This document shows, piece by piece, positions 25,832 through 35,638 of a DNA stretch of 63,605 nt. The stretch lies in assembly GCA_945864225.1 (NCBI GenBank), contig CAMBAL010000009.1, positions 1 to 63,605 on the forward strand, read 5' to 3'. Every line of letters starts with the position of its first letter. Within the stretch, counting starts at the first letter, position 1. Origin of the DNA: an uncultured Blautia sp. (GTDB taxonomy: Bacteria; Bacillota; Clostridia; Lachnospirales; Lachnospiraceae). The translations under genes were made by a program, and so were the position numbers. Below the pieces are notes generated by a model. The model made no database searches. It worked only from the letters and a program-made list of their open reading frames with translations, and was not told where the DNA came from.

Positions 25832-27217
25832 TCAGCTCCGGACTGTCTCATGATAATATTTATCAAGAATCTTCGTATCAATACGGTCAAGTTCTTCTTT
25901 GGGAAGAAGTCCGAGAAGCTCCCAGCCTTTGTCTAAGGTTTCCTGAATGCTGCGGTTCTCGCTTTCGCCCTGGCCGACAAATTCGGCTTCAAATGCCTTG
26001 CCGAATACCAGATACTGTTTGTCCAGCGGCGAGAGCTCATCTTCACCGATAACAGAAGCAAGGGCGCGTGCGTCACCGACCTTCGCATAACAGGAGAAAA
26101 GCTGGTTGGCAACATCCTGATGATCTTCCCGGGTGAAGCCCTCACCGATACCATCCTTCATCAGACGGGAAAGGGAAGGAAGCACATTGATCGGAGGGTA
26201 GATTGCCTGTCCGTGAAGCTGACGATCCAGAACAATCTGCCCTTCAGTGATATAACCTGTCAGGTCAGGAATCGGATGTGTAATATCATCGTTCGGCATG
26301 GTCAGGATCGGAATCTGTGTAACGGAGCCGGTGCCGCCTCTGACGATACCTGCACGTTCGTACAGGGTGGCAAGTTCGCTGTACAAGTAGCCCGGATAAC
26401 CTTTTCTGGAAGGTATTTCCCCCTTGGAAGAGGAAACTTCACGCATTGCCTCGCAGAAAGAAGTAATATCCGTCAGGATAACAAGGATGTGCATTCCCTT
26501 TTCAAATGCAAGGTATTCTGCAGCTGTCAGGGCGATCTTTGGAGTCAGGAGTCGTTCCACTACCGGATCGTTTGCAAGATTCAGGAACATAACAACGTGG
26601 TCAGAAGCTCCGCTTTCCTCAAAGGTACGGCGGAAAAATTCCGCAACATCGTATTTGACACCCATAGCGGCAAATACGATAGCAAAATTTTCATCAGAAT
26701 CACCGCCAAGAGAAGCCTGCTGAACAATCTGCGCAGCAAGTTTGTCATGGGGAAGGCCGTTTCCGGAAAAAATAGGAAGTTTCTGGCCCCGGATCAGTGT
26801 GGTAAGTCCGTCGATGGCGGAAATACCGGTGTTGATGTAGTTTCTTGGATATTCACGGGTAACCGGATTCAGCGGAAGACCGTTGATGTTCAGGCTGACC
26901 TCCGGAGTGATCGCACCAAGACCATCAATGGGCTGGCCGATACCGTTGAAGGTACGTCCGAGAATTTCCGGAGAAAGTCCGATTTCCATGGGATGACCGG
27001 TCAGACGGGTATGGGTGTTGCAAAGAGACATATTGTCGGTTCCCTCAAATACCTGAATAACCGCCTTATCTTCATAGATTTCAATGATACGGCCGATCTT
27101 TCTGGTGCCGTCGTCCATACGGAATTCCACGATTTCTTCGTTTGCGGCATTTTTCACACCTTCCAGGACGACCAGAGGGCCGTTTATTTCGCTTAAACCT
27201 AAATATTCGATTGCCAT
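25832..27217 (-). CDS. V-type ATPase subunit B
   Basis: The 461-residue non-catalytic nucleotide-site subunit that alternates with A in the head. It has the family stretches [29 protein letters not shown] and the late [12 protein letters not shown] and [20 protein letters not shown]. It lacks a true P-loop, as expected. It follows subunit A by 18 bp. Confidence 0.97.
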   Translation of the reverse strand: MAIEYLGLSEINGPLVVLEGVKNAANEEIVEFRMDDGTRKIGRIIEIYEDKAVIQVFEGTDNMSLCNTHTRLTGHPMEIGLSPEILGRTFNGIGQPIDGLGAITPEVSLNINGLPLNPVTREYPRNYINTGISAIDGLTTLIRGQKLPIFSGNGLPHDKLAAQIVQQASLGGDSDENFAIVFAAMGVKYDVAEFFRRTFEESGASDHVVMFLNLANDPVVERLLTPKIALTAAEYLAFEKGMHILVILTDITSFCEAMREVSSSKGEIPSRKGYPGYLYSELATLYERAGIVRGGTGSVTQIPILTMPNDDITHPIPDLTGYITEGQIVLDRQLHGQAIYPPINVLPSLSRLMKDGIGEGFTREDHQDVANQLFSCYAKVGDARALASVIGEDELSPLDKQYLVFGKAFEAEFVGQGESENRSIQETLDKGWELLGLLPKEELDRIDTKILDKYYHETVRS

Positions 27218-27235
27218 ATAAACTTTTCCTCCTTA

Positions 27236-29005
27236 TCAGCCGTTTTTCTCTAATACATGGTTATAGAAATCATCGATTGCCTGATGATATTCGTCAAATT
27301 TTTCCGGATGATCATTGGGAACATCGTATTTGATGGCAATGACACGTTCAAAAATATTGTCTTCTTTCAGAACGGAGACCGGCATTCCGCGGTTGATCAG
27401 AGCGCGGGATTTTTCATAGAGATAAAGGATGGTTTCCATCATTTTGAGCTGTTTTTCCATAGGAACGCAGGTATCATCCGGATGGAAGGCATTCTGCTGC
27501 AGGAAGCCGAGACGGATGACTCTGGCGATTTCCAGTGTCAGTTTCTGATCATCCGGAAGTACGTCGCTTCCGATCAGTTTGACGATTTCCATCAGGGAAC
27601 TTTCCTGGTTCAGGATAGCCATGATCTGGTTGCGGTAAGTGACAAATTTGGGTGATACATGGTCTCTGTACCATGGGGAAAGATCCTCCAGGTATTCACT
27701 GTAGCTGGTGAGCCAGTGAATGGCCGGGAAATGACGGGCATAGGCAAGGGATTTGTCCAGGCCCCAGAAACAGCGGACGAAACGCTTGGTGTTCTGAGTA
27801 ACAGGCTCGGAAAAGTCACCGCCCTGAGGGGATACCGCTCCGATAATGGAAACGGAACCTTCTGTGCCGTTGAGGTTCTGCATCATTCCGGCTCTCTCAT
27901 AGAATGCGGAAAGCTTGGAAGCAAGATAGGCCGGGAAACCTTCCTCTGCAGGCATTTCTTCCAGACGTCCGGATAATTCACGAAGCGCTTCGGCCCATCG
28001 GGAAGTAGAGTCAGCCATGATCGCCACATCGTAGCCCATATCCCGGTAATATTCTGCCAGAGTCACACCGGTATAAATAGAAGCTTCACGTGCGGCAACC
28101 GGCATGTTGGAGGTGTTGGCGATCAGGGTGGTGCGGTCCATCATCAGGTTTCCGGATTTCGGGTCAATCAGTTTGCTGAAGTCTTCCAGAACCTGTGTCA
28201 TTTCGTTTCCACGCTCGCCGCAGCCGATGTAGATGATGATATCTGCGTCAGACCATTTGGCAATCTGATGCTGAGTCATGGTTTTTCCTGTACCGAACCC
28301 GCCAGGAATGGCTGCTGTTCCGCCTTTGGCGATGGGAAACAGGGTATCCAGGATACGCTGTCCGGTGACAAGGGGAACGCTTGCCGGGAAACGTTTGTGT
28401 GTGGGGCGCGGGATACGGATGGGCCATTTCTGCGCAAGAGACAGATCTTTTGTGGTTCCGTCAGCGAACTGAACAGTTACAATGGGATCCAGGATGGTAT
28501 AGGCTCCGTCCGGTGCCGCCTTGATTACGGTTCCCTCGGAAAGATTCGGAGGAACCATGGATTTATGAAGGATGGAGGAGGTTTCCTGTGTCTCGGCAAT
28601 AATGGTGCCGGGACCGATGAGATTTCCTTCTTTTACAGTAATATGGGTATTCCATTTTTTTTCGGTATCCAGAGAGCTTACGCTGACACCGCGTGAGATG
28701 TATTTGCCGGATGTTTTGGCAATTTCCTCCAGCGGACGCTGAATACCGTCAAAGATATTATGGATGATGCCGGGGCCCAGGAGAACGGAAATCGCATCGT
28801 CCGTTCCTTCTACAATCTCGCCCGGCTTCAGTCCGGTGGTTTCCTCGAAGACCTGGACTGTGGTCATGCCTTTTTTCAGACCGATGACCTCGCCTACCAG
28901 ACGTTCCGGTCCTACGTAAACCATTTCGGAAATTTTAAATCCGGCATCGTCTTTTAAGTAGATGACAGGGCCGTTGATGCCGTAAATGATACCTGTTTTG
29001 CTCAT
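27236..29005 (-). CDS. V-type ATPase catalytic subunit A
   Basis: The 589-residue catalytic subunit. The P-loop is GGFGTGKTMTQHQ near residue 235, and the catalytic region GERGNEMTQVLEDF follows it. The extra non-homologous insert (about 110-190), absent from F-type beta, marks it as V/A type. Its start overlaps the subunit E stop by four bases, so translation is coupled. Confidence 0.98.
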   Translation of the reverse strand: MSKTGIIYGINGPVIYLKDDAGFKISEMVYVGPERLVGEVIGLKKGMTTVQVFEETTGLKPGEIVEGTDDAISVLLGPGIIHNIFDGIQRPLEEIAKTSGKYISRGVSVSSLDTEKKWNTHITVKEGNLIGPGTIIAETQETSSILHKSMVPPNLSEGTVIKAAPDGAYTILDPIVTVQFADGTTKDLSLAQKWPIRIPRPTHKRFPASVPLVTGQRILDTLFPIAKGGTAAIPGGFGTGKTMTQHQIAKWSDADIIIYIGCGERGNEMTQVLEDFSKLIDPKSGNLMMDRTTLIANTSNMPVAAREASIYTGVTLAEYYRDMGYDVAIMADSTSRWAEALRELSGRLEEMPAEEGFPAYLASKLSAFYERAGMMQNLNGTEGSVSIIGAVSPQGGDFSEPVTQNTKRFVRCFWGLDKSLAYARHFPAIHWLTSYSEYLEDLSPWYRDHVSPKFVTYRNQIMAILNQESSLMEIVKLIGSDVLPDDQKLTLEIARVIRLGFLQQNAFHPDDTCVPMEKQLKMMETILYLYEKSRALINRGMPVSVLKEDNIFERVIAIKYDVPNDHPEKFDEYHQAIDDFYNHVLEKNG

Positions 29006-29586
29006 GCTTTCAGCCCTCCGTCAAATTTGAATTCTTCCTGGACTGCATTGAAATTTTCCTGGAAGGAGTTGTCAATGAGGATATTCTTGCCGGGGATGGT
29101 TGCTTTGATTCCGCCGATAAAGGATTCTTCGGAAAGCTCCAGAGGAAAGCCTGTTTTTTGGGCCATGGGCTCCAGTTTGTCGCTGTCACTGGCGGAAAGA
29201 TAAATATGGAGTTCATCTTCACCGGCAAAATTCCGGGCATCCTGAATTTTCTCTGAAAGATAATCCAGGTATTCGGGGGTGGCGGTGAAGGTTTCCAGAT
29301 GATTTTTTACTTCTGCGAATAACTGGTCTGCAAGCTGGTTCTGCTTCTGGGACCAGTCACGCTTCAGGGTGATCATTTCTGCGGAAAGTGCTTTGTTGAT
29401 TTCGCGGCGGACATTTTCGGTCTCTGCCTTGATCTCATATTCGGCATTTTCTGTTTGTGACTTTTTGTATTGTGCCAGCATTTCTGCAAGAGAGGCTTTA
29501 TGTGCTTCAATGTCCCGGGCGGCTTTTTCTTTGGCGGCTTCTACGGAAGTTTTATAGAAATGCTCTAATTTCTCGTCGATTGTCAT
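29002..29586 (-). CDS. V-type ATPase subunit E
   Basis: A 194-residue outer-stalk subunit. The first half is a long charged coiled coil (many Lys, Glu and Ala); the second half is a compact domain with FIGGIKATIPGKNILIDNSF, which binds the head. It pairs with the small H/G coiled-coil protein encoded at the front of the operon. It overlaps subunit A. Confidence 0.93.
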   Translation of the reverse strand: MTIDEKLEHFYKTSVEAAKEKAARDIEAHKASLAEMLAQYKKSQTENAEYEIKAETENVRREINKALSAEMITLKRDWSQKQNQLADQLFAEVKNHLETFTATPEYLDYLSEKIQDARNFAGEDELHIYLSASDSDKLEPMAQKTGFPLELSEESFIGGIKATIPGKNILIDNSFQENFNAVQEEFKFDGGLKA

Positions 29587-29666
29587 AATTACACCTGCCT
29601 GTATCGTTTAGTCTGTAGTGATCCGGTACTGCGGCTGTATGGAATTCAGGAGCCGCAGCAGGGAAG

Positions 29667-29975
29667 TTATAGTTTCAAGCCGATTGCTTCATTTACATAA
29701 GAAGTAATGAAGTCGGGCTTGCGGCCTGTGCCGTGTCTGTCGGGAATTTCGATGATCAACGGTGTTTTGTGATGAAGTCTTACCTCATCTATGATCTCCG
29801 GAAATTCCCGGCCGAATTTTTCTGTAAGAAGGATGATTCCTACTTCTTTGTCTGCAATGGTGCGTTCCAGTGCGTCACGGAGTTCCTTCCTCTCGTGGAC
29901 GACTACGCCTTCCACGCCGGCCAGCCGCATTCCTGTGTAAGTATCAATGTTGTCGCTGATCAAATACATTTTCAT
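29667..29975 (-). CDS. V-type ATPase subunit F
   Basis: The 102-residue small shaft-associated subunit. Recognisable parts are MYLISDNIDTYTGMRLAGVE, IILLTEKFGREFPEII and PLIIEIPDRHGTGR. It sits between K and E, a common order in Firmicutes. Confidence 0.93.
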   Translation of the reverse strand: MKMYLISDNIDTYTGMRLAGVEGVVVHERKELRDALERTIADKEVGIILLTEKFGREFPEIIDEVRLHHKTPLIIEIPDRHGTGRKPDFITSYVNEAIGLKL

Positions 29976-29996
29976 AAAGAAAACCTGCCTTATGGA

Positions 29997-30428
29997 TTAA
30001 AGACTGCCCAGGATCATGAAGGAAATAATCAGACCGTAAAGTGCGATACCTTCTGCCATAGCTACGAAAATAATGGATTTACCGAACAGGCTGCCGTCTT
30101 CGCTGATGGCGCCGAGTGCTGCGCTTGCGGAGCTTGCAACGGCAATACCGGAACCAAGACCGGAGATACCGGTAACGAGAGCGGCTGCGATATATCCAAG
30201 ACCGGTTGCAAGGCCATTGGAAGCATCAGCGGCTGCCTGTACGCTGGAGGTTCCGGCAAGCATGACAACGGCTGCAACGAGCAGGGTTCCGAAGAAGAAA
30301 AAGCAGTTGGCTTTTACAGTTCTGGTATAACGTGCTTTGTTTTTTTCACCAAGAAAGAAATATCCGAAAGGTACGATGATGCTGAGAACTAATGCAATGG
30401 CTGTTACAATCTGAATAAGTGTTGTCAT
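29997..30428 (-). CDS. V-type ATPase membrane rotor subunit K
   Basis: A 143-residue protein with four hydrophobic segments. The second half is the ion-carrying hairpin: GLGSGIAVASSASAALGAIS then MAEGIALYGLIISF, with the Glu that binds the ion. The first two segments lack a carboxylate and the usual glycine pattern, so there is one ion site per subunit. The Gln found before the Glu in the Na+-binding Enterococcus hirae protein (SGIAQGK) is Val here (SGIAVAS), and the LPGTQ stretch of the first hairpin is missing. That argues for H+ rather than Na+ but does not prove it. Confidence 0.9.
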   Translation of the reverse strand: MTTLIQIVTAIALVLSIIVPFGYFFLGEKNKARYTRTVKANCFFFFGTLLVAAVVMLAGTSSVQAAADASNGLATGLGYIAAALVTGISGLGSGIAVASSASAALGAISEDGSLFGKSIIFVAMAEGIALYGLIISFMILGSL

Positions 30429-30467
30429 AATAATTATCCTCCTAAATGTTCAATAAAATGAAGTTAT

Positions 30468-32417
30468 TTATTCTGCTGTTTTTTTCAGGAACGGGCGGAA
30501 CTCGCGTCCGTTTCCATGGTAAAAACGGCTGAACAGTTCGTAGTATTCCAGACGAAGAACCTGGATACCAACGATCAGGCCTTCCATGGCACTTACGAAA
30601 AGGTTGCCAAGAATGATTACAATCCAGTTGGGGCTTCCTCCGTTTGCAGCGCCGGCCAGCATGAGTACCACTTCCATCATGGCGGCATGGCTGACTGCGA
30701 ATGCTCCTACTCGCAGGAAGGAAAGGGTGTTGGACAGGTAGCTCAGGAGAACTTCGAACAGTTCAAAAAAGCTCTGCACAAAGAACATAGGCCCTTTGTT
30801 GTCTGCGGGAAGGATGTCTTTCTCTTTATTGACAAGGTTGGTAAGCGGCTCCTTCAGGAACATGAGAAGCAGCGGCACACCGAACATGATTATGAGAATG
30901 GCGGTTCCCGGAAGTTTTCTGCCGGTCATGAACAGTACAATGGCAGCGACTACGGAACCATAAAATACCAGTCCGGCTGCTGCATTGCTGTCAAACCAGG
31001 TGCGCTCCACGTCTTTGGAACGTATGGCATTGATGATGTTGAAAATCATACAGATCAGGATGATTCCCATACCAAAGGCAATGGCGACAACGAATACCAC
31101 ATTCAGTCTGCCGACCAGAGGGAGATTCATCATGGCGTTCATCGGTTTCAGCCATATGGGTTTCAGAACATCTTCAAAACCAAAGAAGCTTCCATACATA
31201 AATCCGAAGAAAACAGAGAAGACGCCGGCGCAGCTGATGATTCCGGCAAGATCCATTTTCCTGGTTTTGTACAGGAACAGGCCGCCAAGGAAAAGGATCA
31301 GCCCCTGCCCGACATCGCCGAACATGGCTCCGAAAATGAAGGAATACGTAATAGCAACGAACCATGTGGGATCCATTTCGTTGTAGGCCGGGAGACCATA
31401 CATTTTTACATACATTTCAAAGGGCTTGAAGAGTTTCGGGTTTTTCAGTCTGGTTGGCGGCTGCATGGAAGCTTTCGTATCAGGCATGTCGTCGCCCATC
31501 AGGCAGAAAACGCTGACATCGTTTGCAATGTCCTTCTGGAAAGCTGCGGCATCTTTTTCGGACATCCATCCGCAGAGGATGTAAAAGACGTCGTCTGTTT
31601 TGCTCTTGGTGCATGCGGCCAGTCTCCGGACGTCAAATCGGGTAGAATACTGTTCCAGGGCAGCTTTTGCGGAAATGATATCCCGGGCGCTGTCCTGCAG
31701 GAATTTCTGCTGAGCTTCTTTGCATGCGGCCAGTTCCGCATGGATTTCGCTGTGCCGTTTTTCCAGGCTCTCGCATGCTTCGGCAGCTGTTCCGTGATAC
31801 TGATCCGGAAGATAGATCTGTTCGAAATGCATGGAAGCGTAGACGGCATGGATCTTTGAGGCTTCTTTGGCCGGAATAAAATAGACTCCGTAGACGTAGC
31901 GCTCGCCTTCTTCGCATTTGATAAAGATGGTATCCAGACTGTGGTAAATATACTTCTCAAATTTCTGGAAGTATTCTTTTTCAATTCTTCCGAAACGGCA
32001 CTGGATATACTGGAACTTTAAGAGATCAGAAATCTTAAAGTTGATGTTCCGGAAATGACGGATAATTTTTAAAGGCTCGATGAGAGAAGCGTGTTCGTCT
32101 TCGAGTCTTTTGCGGGTGGATGTCAGTTCATCCGCGCGGGCCTGAAGATTCTGGATAGTGGAAATCGCCTGCTCCGCGGTCATGGACACGGGAGTGATAT
32201 TCTGCGGATTTTCCAGTTCCTCATAAAAACGATCCACAGCGGAAATCGATTCTTTATAAGGATTGATTTCCAGAAACGGAGATAATGCCGCAACTTCAGA
32301 AAGTTCGGAGAGGGCATTTTCCAGATGGATTTCGTATTTGGACAAATACGTGTTTACCACCCGGTCAATATCCGTTTTGGGCCCGGTAATACTCAGGAAT
32401 TTCATTTTTTCAATCAA
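30468..32417 (-). CDS. V-type ATPase subunit I (stator a)
   Basis: A 649-residue protein. Residues 1 to about 335 are cytoplasmic with coiled coils that bind the outer stalks; the rest forms about eight membrane helices next to the K ring. The essential Arg lies in LSFLRVGAFAVSHA. FGAMFGDVGQGLILFLGG marks the first helices. It is the usual size and is followed 39 bp later by K. Confidence 0.95.
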   Translation of the reverse strand: MIEKMKFLSITGPKTDIDRVVNTYLSKYEIHLENALSELSEVAALSPFLEINPYKESISAVDRFYEELENPQNITPVSMTAEQAISTIQNLQARADELTSTRKRLEDEHASLIEPLKIIRHFRNINFKISDLLKFQYIQCRFGRIEKEYFQKFEKYIYHSLDTIFIKCEEGERYVYGVYFIPAKEASKIHAVYASMHFEQIYLPDQYHGTAAEACESLEKRHSEIHAELAACKEAQQKFLQDSARDIISAKAALEQYSTRFDVRRLAACTKSKTDDVFYILCGWMSEKDAAAFQKDIANDVSVFCLMGDDMPDTKASMQPPTRLKNPKLFKPFEMYVKMYGLPAYNEMDPTWFVAITYSFIFGAMFGDVGQGLILFLGGLFLYKTRKMDLAGIISCAGVFSVFFGFMYGSFFGFEDVLKPIWLKPMNAMMNLPLVGRLNVVFVVAIAFGMGIILICMIFNIINAIRSKDVERTWFDSNAAAGLVFYGSVVAAIVLFMTGRKLPGTAILIIMFGVPLLLMFLKEPLTNLVNKEKDILPADNKGPMFFVQSFFELFEVLLSYLSNTLSFLRVGAFAVSHAAMMEVVLMLAGAANGGSPNWIVIILGNLFVSAMEGLIVGIQVLRLEYYELFSRFYHGNGREFRPFLKKTAE

Positions 32418-32435
32418 AATGTTACCTCCGGGATG

Positions 32436-33488
32436 TTAATTACTGCGAATATATCGCATGGCATCGTCCGGTTCTACGCCATATCTTACACATTCAATGG
32501 CAATGGTCAGACGGTTTACTTCGTGTTCTTTGTGGTAAAGGTAGGAATACAGTGTTGCCACGGAGTAGGGATCCCTGCGGGATTCTTTTTCCAGAATATT
32601 CCGGAGGATATAGTTATAAAATTCCTCCAGACTGGCGGCAGACAGTTTGGTGTATTTTTTACCATAATAAGTACGGCGGAAAACAGCATTGAATTCATCA
32701 GCGGAAGAAGTTTCCACCAGAGAGCGTGTCTCTTCTTTTTTCAGTTTATAATTGATCGGAATCAGCAGCGCATAGATATCAGCGGGTTGCATGTGAAAAC
32801 ACTGTTTGGATCTCTGGATAAACTGAAGATTCAGCAAATCAAATTTTTCCCCGTAAGCGGTTGTGATCTGTTTCAGATCATTTCCGGAAAACAGCTTTTT
32901 GCGGACATTCCAGATCTGTGTGAAATAATACAGGTCGAGAGCCATACCGTAATCAAACAGCAGGGCATTTTCATGGTCCTGAATATGGGACAGCGGGAGA
33001 TAAAACTCATTGCCCTTCAGAAGATTGATGAACTCCGGCATTGTTTTGCAGGTATTCAGTGCGTCCAGATCCAGATTGGAATGTCTGCGGAAAAACTCTC
33101 TGTAAGGGGAGAGGTCCACAGGATCGGTATCTCTGTGATCGAAGAGGTTCGTAATCATTTCTTTAAGAACACGGATCTCATAGCGCCTGGAATACAGATC
33201 CAGGAATGTTCTCTGCCTGGAGTTGGCAAAATTGTAAATTTTGGAGAAATCCCGGAAGATGGATGCCTTGAGCATTTTCTCAATCTGTCCGCGGTGCAGG
33301 TTGTTCTCATCCACCGAGGCCCAGGTATCCGCGTAGGCCGGGGTACGTTTCAGATAGGCTGCAGCCTGTGGAACGCCAGACAGCCGGATGATTTCTGCCA
33401 ACTGATCTTCCGTGATCAGTTTACTCTGCATGGCTCGTATTTTTGTGGAAAGTCCGCTGTACGAGAGGATACTTCCCATTGTTCTCAC
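32436..33488 (-). CDS. V-type ATPase subunit C (AhaC/NtpC type)
   Basis: A 350-residue, largely helical protein that links the central shaft to the membrane ring. The start GSILSYSGLSTKIRAMQSKL and a Tyr-rich last third fit the AC39/C family. It lies 18 bp before subunit I. Confidence 0.9.
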   Translation of the reverse strand: MRTMGSILSYSGLSTKIRAMQSKLITEDQLAEIIRLSGVPQAAAYLKRTPAYADTWASVDENNLHRGQIEKMLKASIFRDFSKIYNFANSRQRTFLDLYSRRYEIRVLKEMITNLFDHRDTDPVDLSPYREFFRRHSNLDLDALNTCKTMPEFINLLKGNEFYLPLSHIQDHENALLFDYGMALDLYYFTQIWNVRKKLFSGNDLKQITTAYGEKFDLLNLQFIQRSKQCFHMQPADIYALLIPINYKLKKEETRSLVETSSADEFNAVFRRTYYGKKYTKLSAASLEEFYNYILRNILEKESRRDPYSVATLYSYLYHKEHEVNRLTIAIECVRYGVEPDDAMRYIRSN

Positions 33489-33597
33489 TTCCTTTCTGTT
33501 CTATTCTGCAGGTAAATCTGGTACATCGAAAAATAAATAACTGATCAGATGATGTCGGGTATTTTTCTGATGTACTATTTTCTGATACAGAGCAGAT

Positions 33598-33909
33598 TTA
33601 TCTTTGCAGAATCTGACGGAAAAGGTCTTCGGACAGACGCTCGTGGTTTGCGGCATAGTAGGTATCCAATGCGGCAAAATGCGCTTCTGTATCATGCCTG
33701 AGAGCAGTGAGCTGAGCATCCTTTTCTTTTTCCAGTCCATCGCGTATCTGCTGAATTCTGGTGTTTGTTTTACTTTCCAATACAGCGTTGAAGTCTTTGG
33801 ATTGCTTTTCCATTTCTTCAGAAAGCACTTTCTTGGTTTTATCCGCTTCTTCCTGCACAGCTTTGGCCGCCAGTTCAATCTCGGATAATTTACTTAAGAT
33901 TTGTTCCAT
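33598..33909 (-). CDS. V-type ATPase subunit H/G (outer stalk)
   Basis: A 103-residue, almost entirely coiled-coil protein (EQILSKLSEIELAAKAVQEE onward) that pairs with E in the outer stalk. The start at 33909 follows GGAGGG; codons further upstream lack a ribosome site. It is the first gene of the operon. Confidence 0.85.
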   Translation of the reverse strand: MEQILSKLSEIELAAKAVQEEADKTKKVLSEEMEKQSKDFNAVLESKTNTRIQQIRDGLEKEKDAQLTALRHDTEAHFAALDTYYAANHERLSEDLFRQILQR

Positions 33910-33937
33910 TTGCACCCTCCTTTTTTTATGATGCCCT

Positions 33938-33967
33938 ATTATACATCGTTTGTTAAAAAAATCCCAA
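33938..33967 (-). promoter_or_regulatory. Promoter of the V-type ATPase operon
   Basis: Read on the minus strand: TTGGGA (33962-33967), an 18-bp gap and TATAAT (33938-33943), 29 bp before the first start codon. The remaining 380 bp up to trmB hold nothing else that I can name. Confidence 0.65.
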
Positions 33968-34350
33968 TAAAATACCACCAATATTTTAATGAAGAATGCG
34001 GATTTTTTTGTGAAAAATCAGTGCAGATTGTGAGGAGAGAGAAAAATGGACTGACAAAGCGTATAAAAAAGATGGGGAAAATTGTGCATTATTACCAATG
34101 GATGCGGACGGGATAATTTGCAGGGAAGAAGGAGATAAAAGATGCTTATTGTGCTTGCCTGAGAGGGAAAAAACATGTATATTGTAGGAAGAATGCAGCT
34201 GTGAGATCGAGCATGTTTGAATATGGAAAGTTATGATACAGGACATAATAACTACAGAATGGGCTGAATTATGGAACCGACTATATAAAACTGCAGTCCG
34301 ATACTATACAGGTTGTAACAACAGAGATTATATAAATACGGAGGAAATCT

Positions 34351-35004
34351 ATGAGATTAAGAAACATACCGGGGGCGAAGGACGCGGTTCTGGAGAGCCC
34401 GTTTACGATTCAGGAGCCGGAGTCACGTAAGGGGCTCTGGGCAGCGGCATTTCCGAAGAAACAGCCGCTTCATATAGAAGTAGGAATGGGCAAGGGCCGT
34501 TTTTTGATGGATATGGCCCGGCTTCATCCGGAAATCAATTATGTGGGAATTGAGATGTATGACAGTGTACTTCTCCGTGCATTGCAGAGACGCGGGGAAC
34601 TGGCGGAAGAGGGAGAAAAACTTCCCAATCTGTATTTTATGCGCATGGATGCCAGAAATCTGCCGGAAGTTTTTGATAAAGAAGAAGTAGACAGAATCTA
34701 TCTGAATTTCTCGGATCCATGGCCAAAAGCCCGCCATGCGAAACGCCGCCTTACTTCCAGAGAATTTCTGGAAAGATATACAAAAATTCTGGCGAAGGGC
34801 GGAGTTGTGGAATTTAAGACAGACAACCGGGATCTGTTTGAGTTTTCTCTTGAGGAAGTGAAGGAAGCCGGATGGACACTGCTTGCGCATACGTTTGATC
34901 TTCATCATGACGAGGAAATGGTAAAAGGCAATGTGATGACAGAGTATGAGGAGAAATTTTCGTCAATGGGAAATCCCATCTGCAAACTGATCTGCAGACC
35001 GTAA
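34351..35004 (+). CDS. trmB: tRNA (guanine-N7-)-methyltransferase
   Basis: A 217-residue SAM-dependent enzyme that puts the m7G46 mark on tRNA. It shows the SAM loop HIEVGMGKGRFL, YVGIEMYDSVLL, the MRMDARNL acid site and the family hallmark NFSDPWPKARHAKRRLT. GGAGG precedes the ATG. It is transcribed away from the V-ATPase promoter region, towards the tRNA-Lys gene. Confidence 0.97.
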   Translation: MRLRNIPGAKDAVLESPFTIQEPESRKGLWAAAFPKKQPLHIEVGMGKGRFLMDMARLHPEINYVGIEMYDSVLLRALQRRGELAEEGEKLPNLYFMRMDARNLPEVFDKEEVDRIYLNFSDPWPKARHAKRRLTSREFLERYTKILAKGGVVEFKTDNRDLFEFSLEEVKEAGWTLLAHTFDLHHDEEMVKGNVMTEYEEKFSSMGNPICKLICRP

Positions 35005-35043
35005 CGAAGTGTGGTTTTGCTCATATAATAAAAAAACGGCATT

Positions 35044-35066
35044 CTAGAGCGTGTTTGGAAATTCAT
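35044..35066 (+). repeat. Single arm of the dispersed 75-bp palindromic repeat
   Basis: CTAGAGCGTGTTTGGAAATTCATTC (35044-35068) matches the repeat arm with one changed base. It ends 21 bp before the start of a small gene. Confidence 0.55.
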
Positions 35067-35088
35067 TCTGGCGGAAGGCAGGAGTTGT

Positions 35089-35265
35089 ATGAGAAAAAAG
35101 AGCTGGGAAAACAGACTGGCACAGTTTGGTTATGATCATGAGAATCTCCACATACAATTTACTAAAATCCAGAGATCAGCGGGAGAAATCAGTCGTATGC
35201 TGGAAAATCTCCCGCTGAAAAACAATAAAAAATCCGATGCTAAAGAAAAAGATGAAGAAAAATGA
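35089..35265 (+). CDS. Small hypothetical basic protein
   Basis: A 58-residue frame with GGAG shortly before the ATG. It starts MRKKSWENRLAQFGYDHENL, is helical in look, and ends in a Lys/Asp/Glu-rich tail. It has no membrane segment and no motif I know. It sits between trmB and tRNA-Lys, directly behind a dispersed-repeat arm. The coding bias looks real but the function is unknown. Confidence 0.5.
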   Translation: MRKKSWENRLAQFGYDHENLHIQFTKIQRSAGEISRMLENLPLKNNKKSDAKEKDEEK

Positions 35266-35295
35266 AAAAACAGTTAAAAAAATATAAAAAAGAAC

Positions 35296-35324
35296 TTGAC
35301 TTTGGTTGGAACATCTCGTATAAT
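35296..35324 (+). promoter_or_regulatory. Promoter of tRNA-Lys
   Basis: TTGACT (35296-35301), a 17-bp gap and a perfect TATAAT (35319-35324), 22 bp before the tRNA. Confidence 0.8.
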
Positions 35325-35345
35325 ATCACTTGCGTTAAGGAATAA

Positions 35346-35418
35346 GCGCTTTTAGCTCAGTTGGTAGAGCACCTGACTCTTAATCAGGGTGTCCAGGGTT
35401 CGAGCCCCTGAAGGCGCA
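35346..35418 (+). tRNA. tRNA-Lys (anticodon CTT)
   Basis: The cloverleaf is complete: acceptor GCGCTTT/AAGGCGC, D arm AGCTCAGTTGGTAGAGC, anticodon stem CCTGA/TCAGG with loop CTCTTAA, and T arm with GGTTCGAGCC. The discriminator is A and CCA is not encoded. It is a single-gene unit with its own promoter and terminator. Confidence 0.97.
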
Positions 35419-35423
35419 CTAAG

Positions 35424-35476
35424 AAGTACTGTTTTTGCAGACAATGTGTTTGCTGCGGGGACGGTGCTTTTTTTGT
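35424..35476 (+). terminator. Terminator of tRNA-Lys
   Basis: GTACTGTTTTTGCAG pairs, with several G-T pairs, with CTGCGGGGACGGTGC, followed by seven Ts. Confidence 0.65.
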
Positions 35477-35515
35477 GAGAAATCAGGAAATATTGAAAAC
35501 TGTTATATATTGACA

Positions 35516-35552
35516 GCCGTCAACTATTTGCGGTAGTTGGCGGCTATTTTCT
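35516..35552. terminator. Strong hairpin downstream of the kinase remnant
   Basis: GCCGTCAACTA (35516-35526) and TAGTTGGCGGC (35534-35544) are followed by TATTTTC. It lies between the tRNA unit and the minus-strand kinase remnant. Confidence 0.45.
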
Positions 35553-35638
35553 GCCCTTAAAGATTGTGTAACACAATCTTTAACCATGTCTGGAAGAAAT
35601 TACAATCTATATTTTCAAGTGTTCTATGTTCTTATTTT

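Noticed and set aside
26120-27196. 358-codon plus-strand frame opposite V-ATPase subunit B
   Set aside because: Antisense shadow of a highly conserved gene.
30516-31859. 447-codon plus-strand frame opposite V-ATPase subunit I
   Set aside because: Antisense shadow with low-complexity composition and no start signal.
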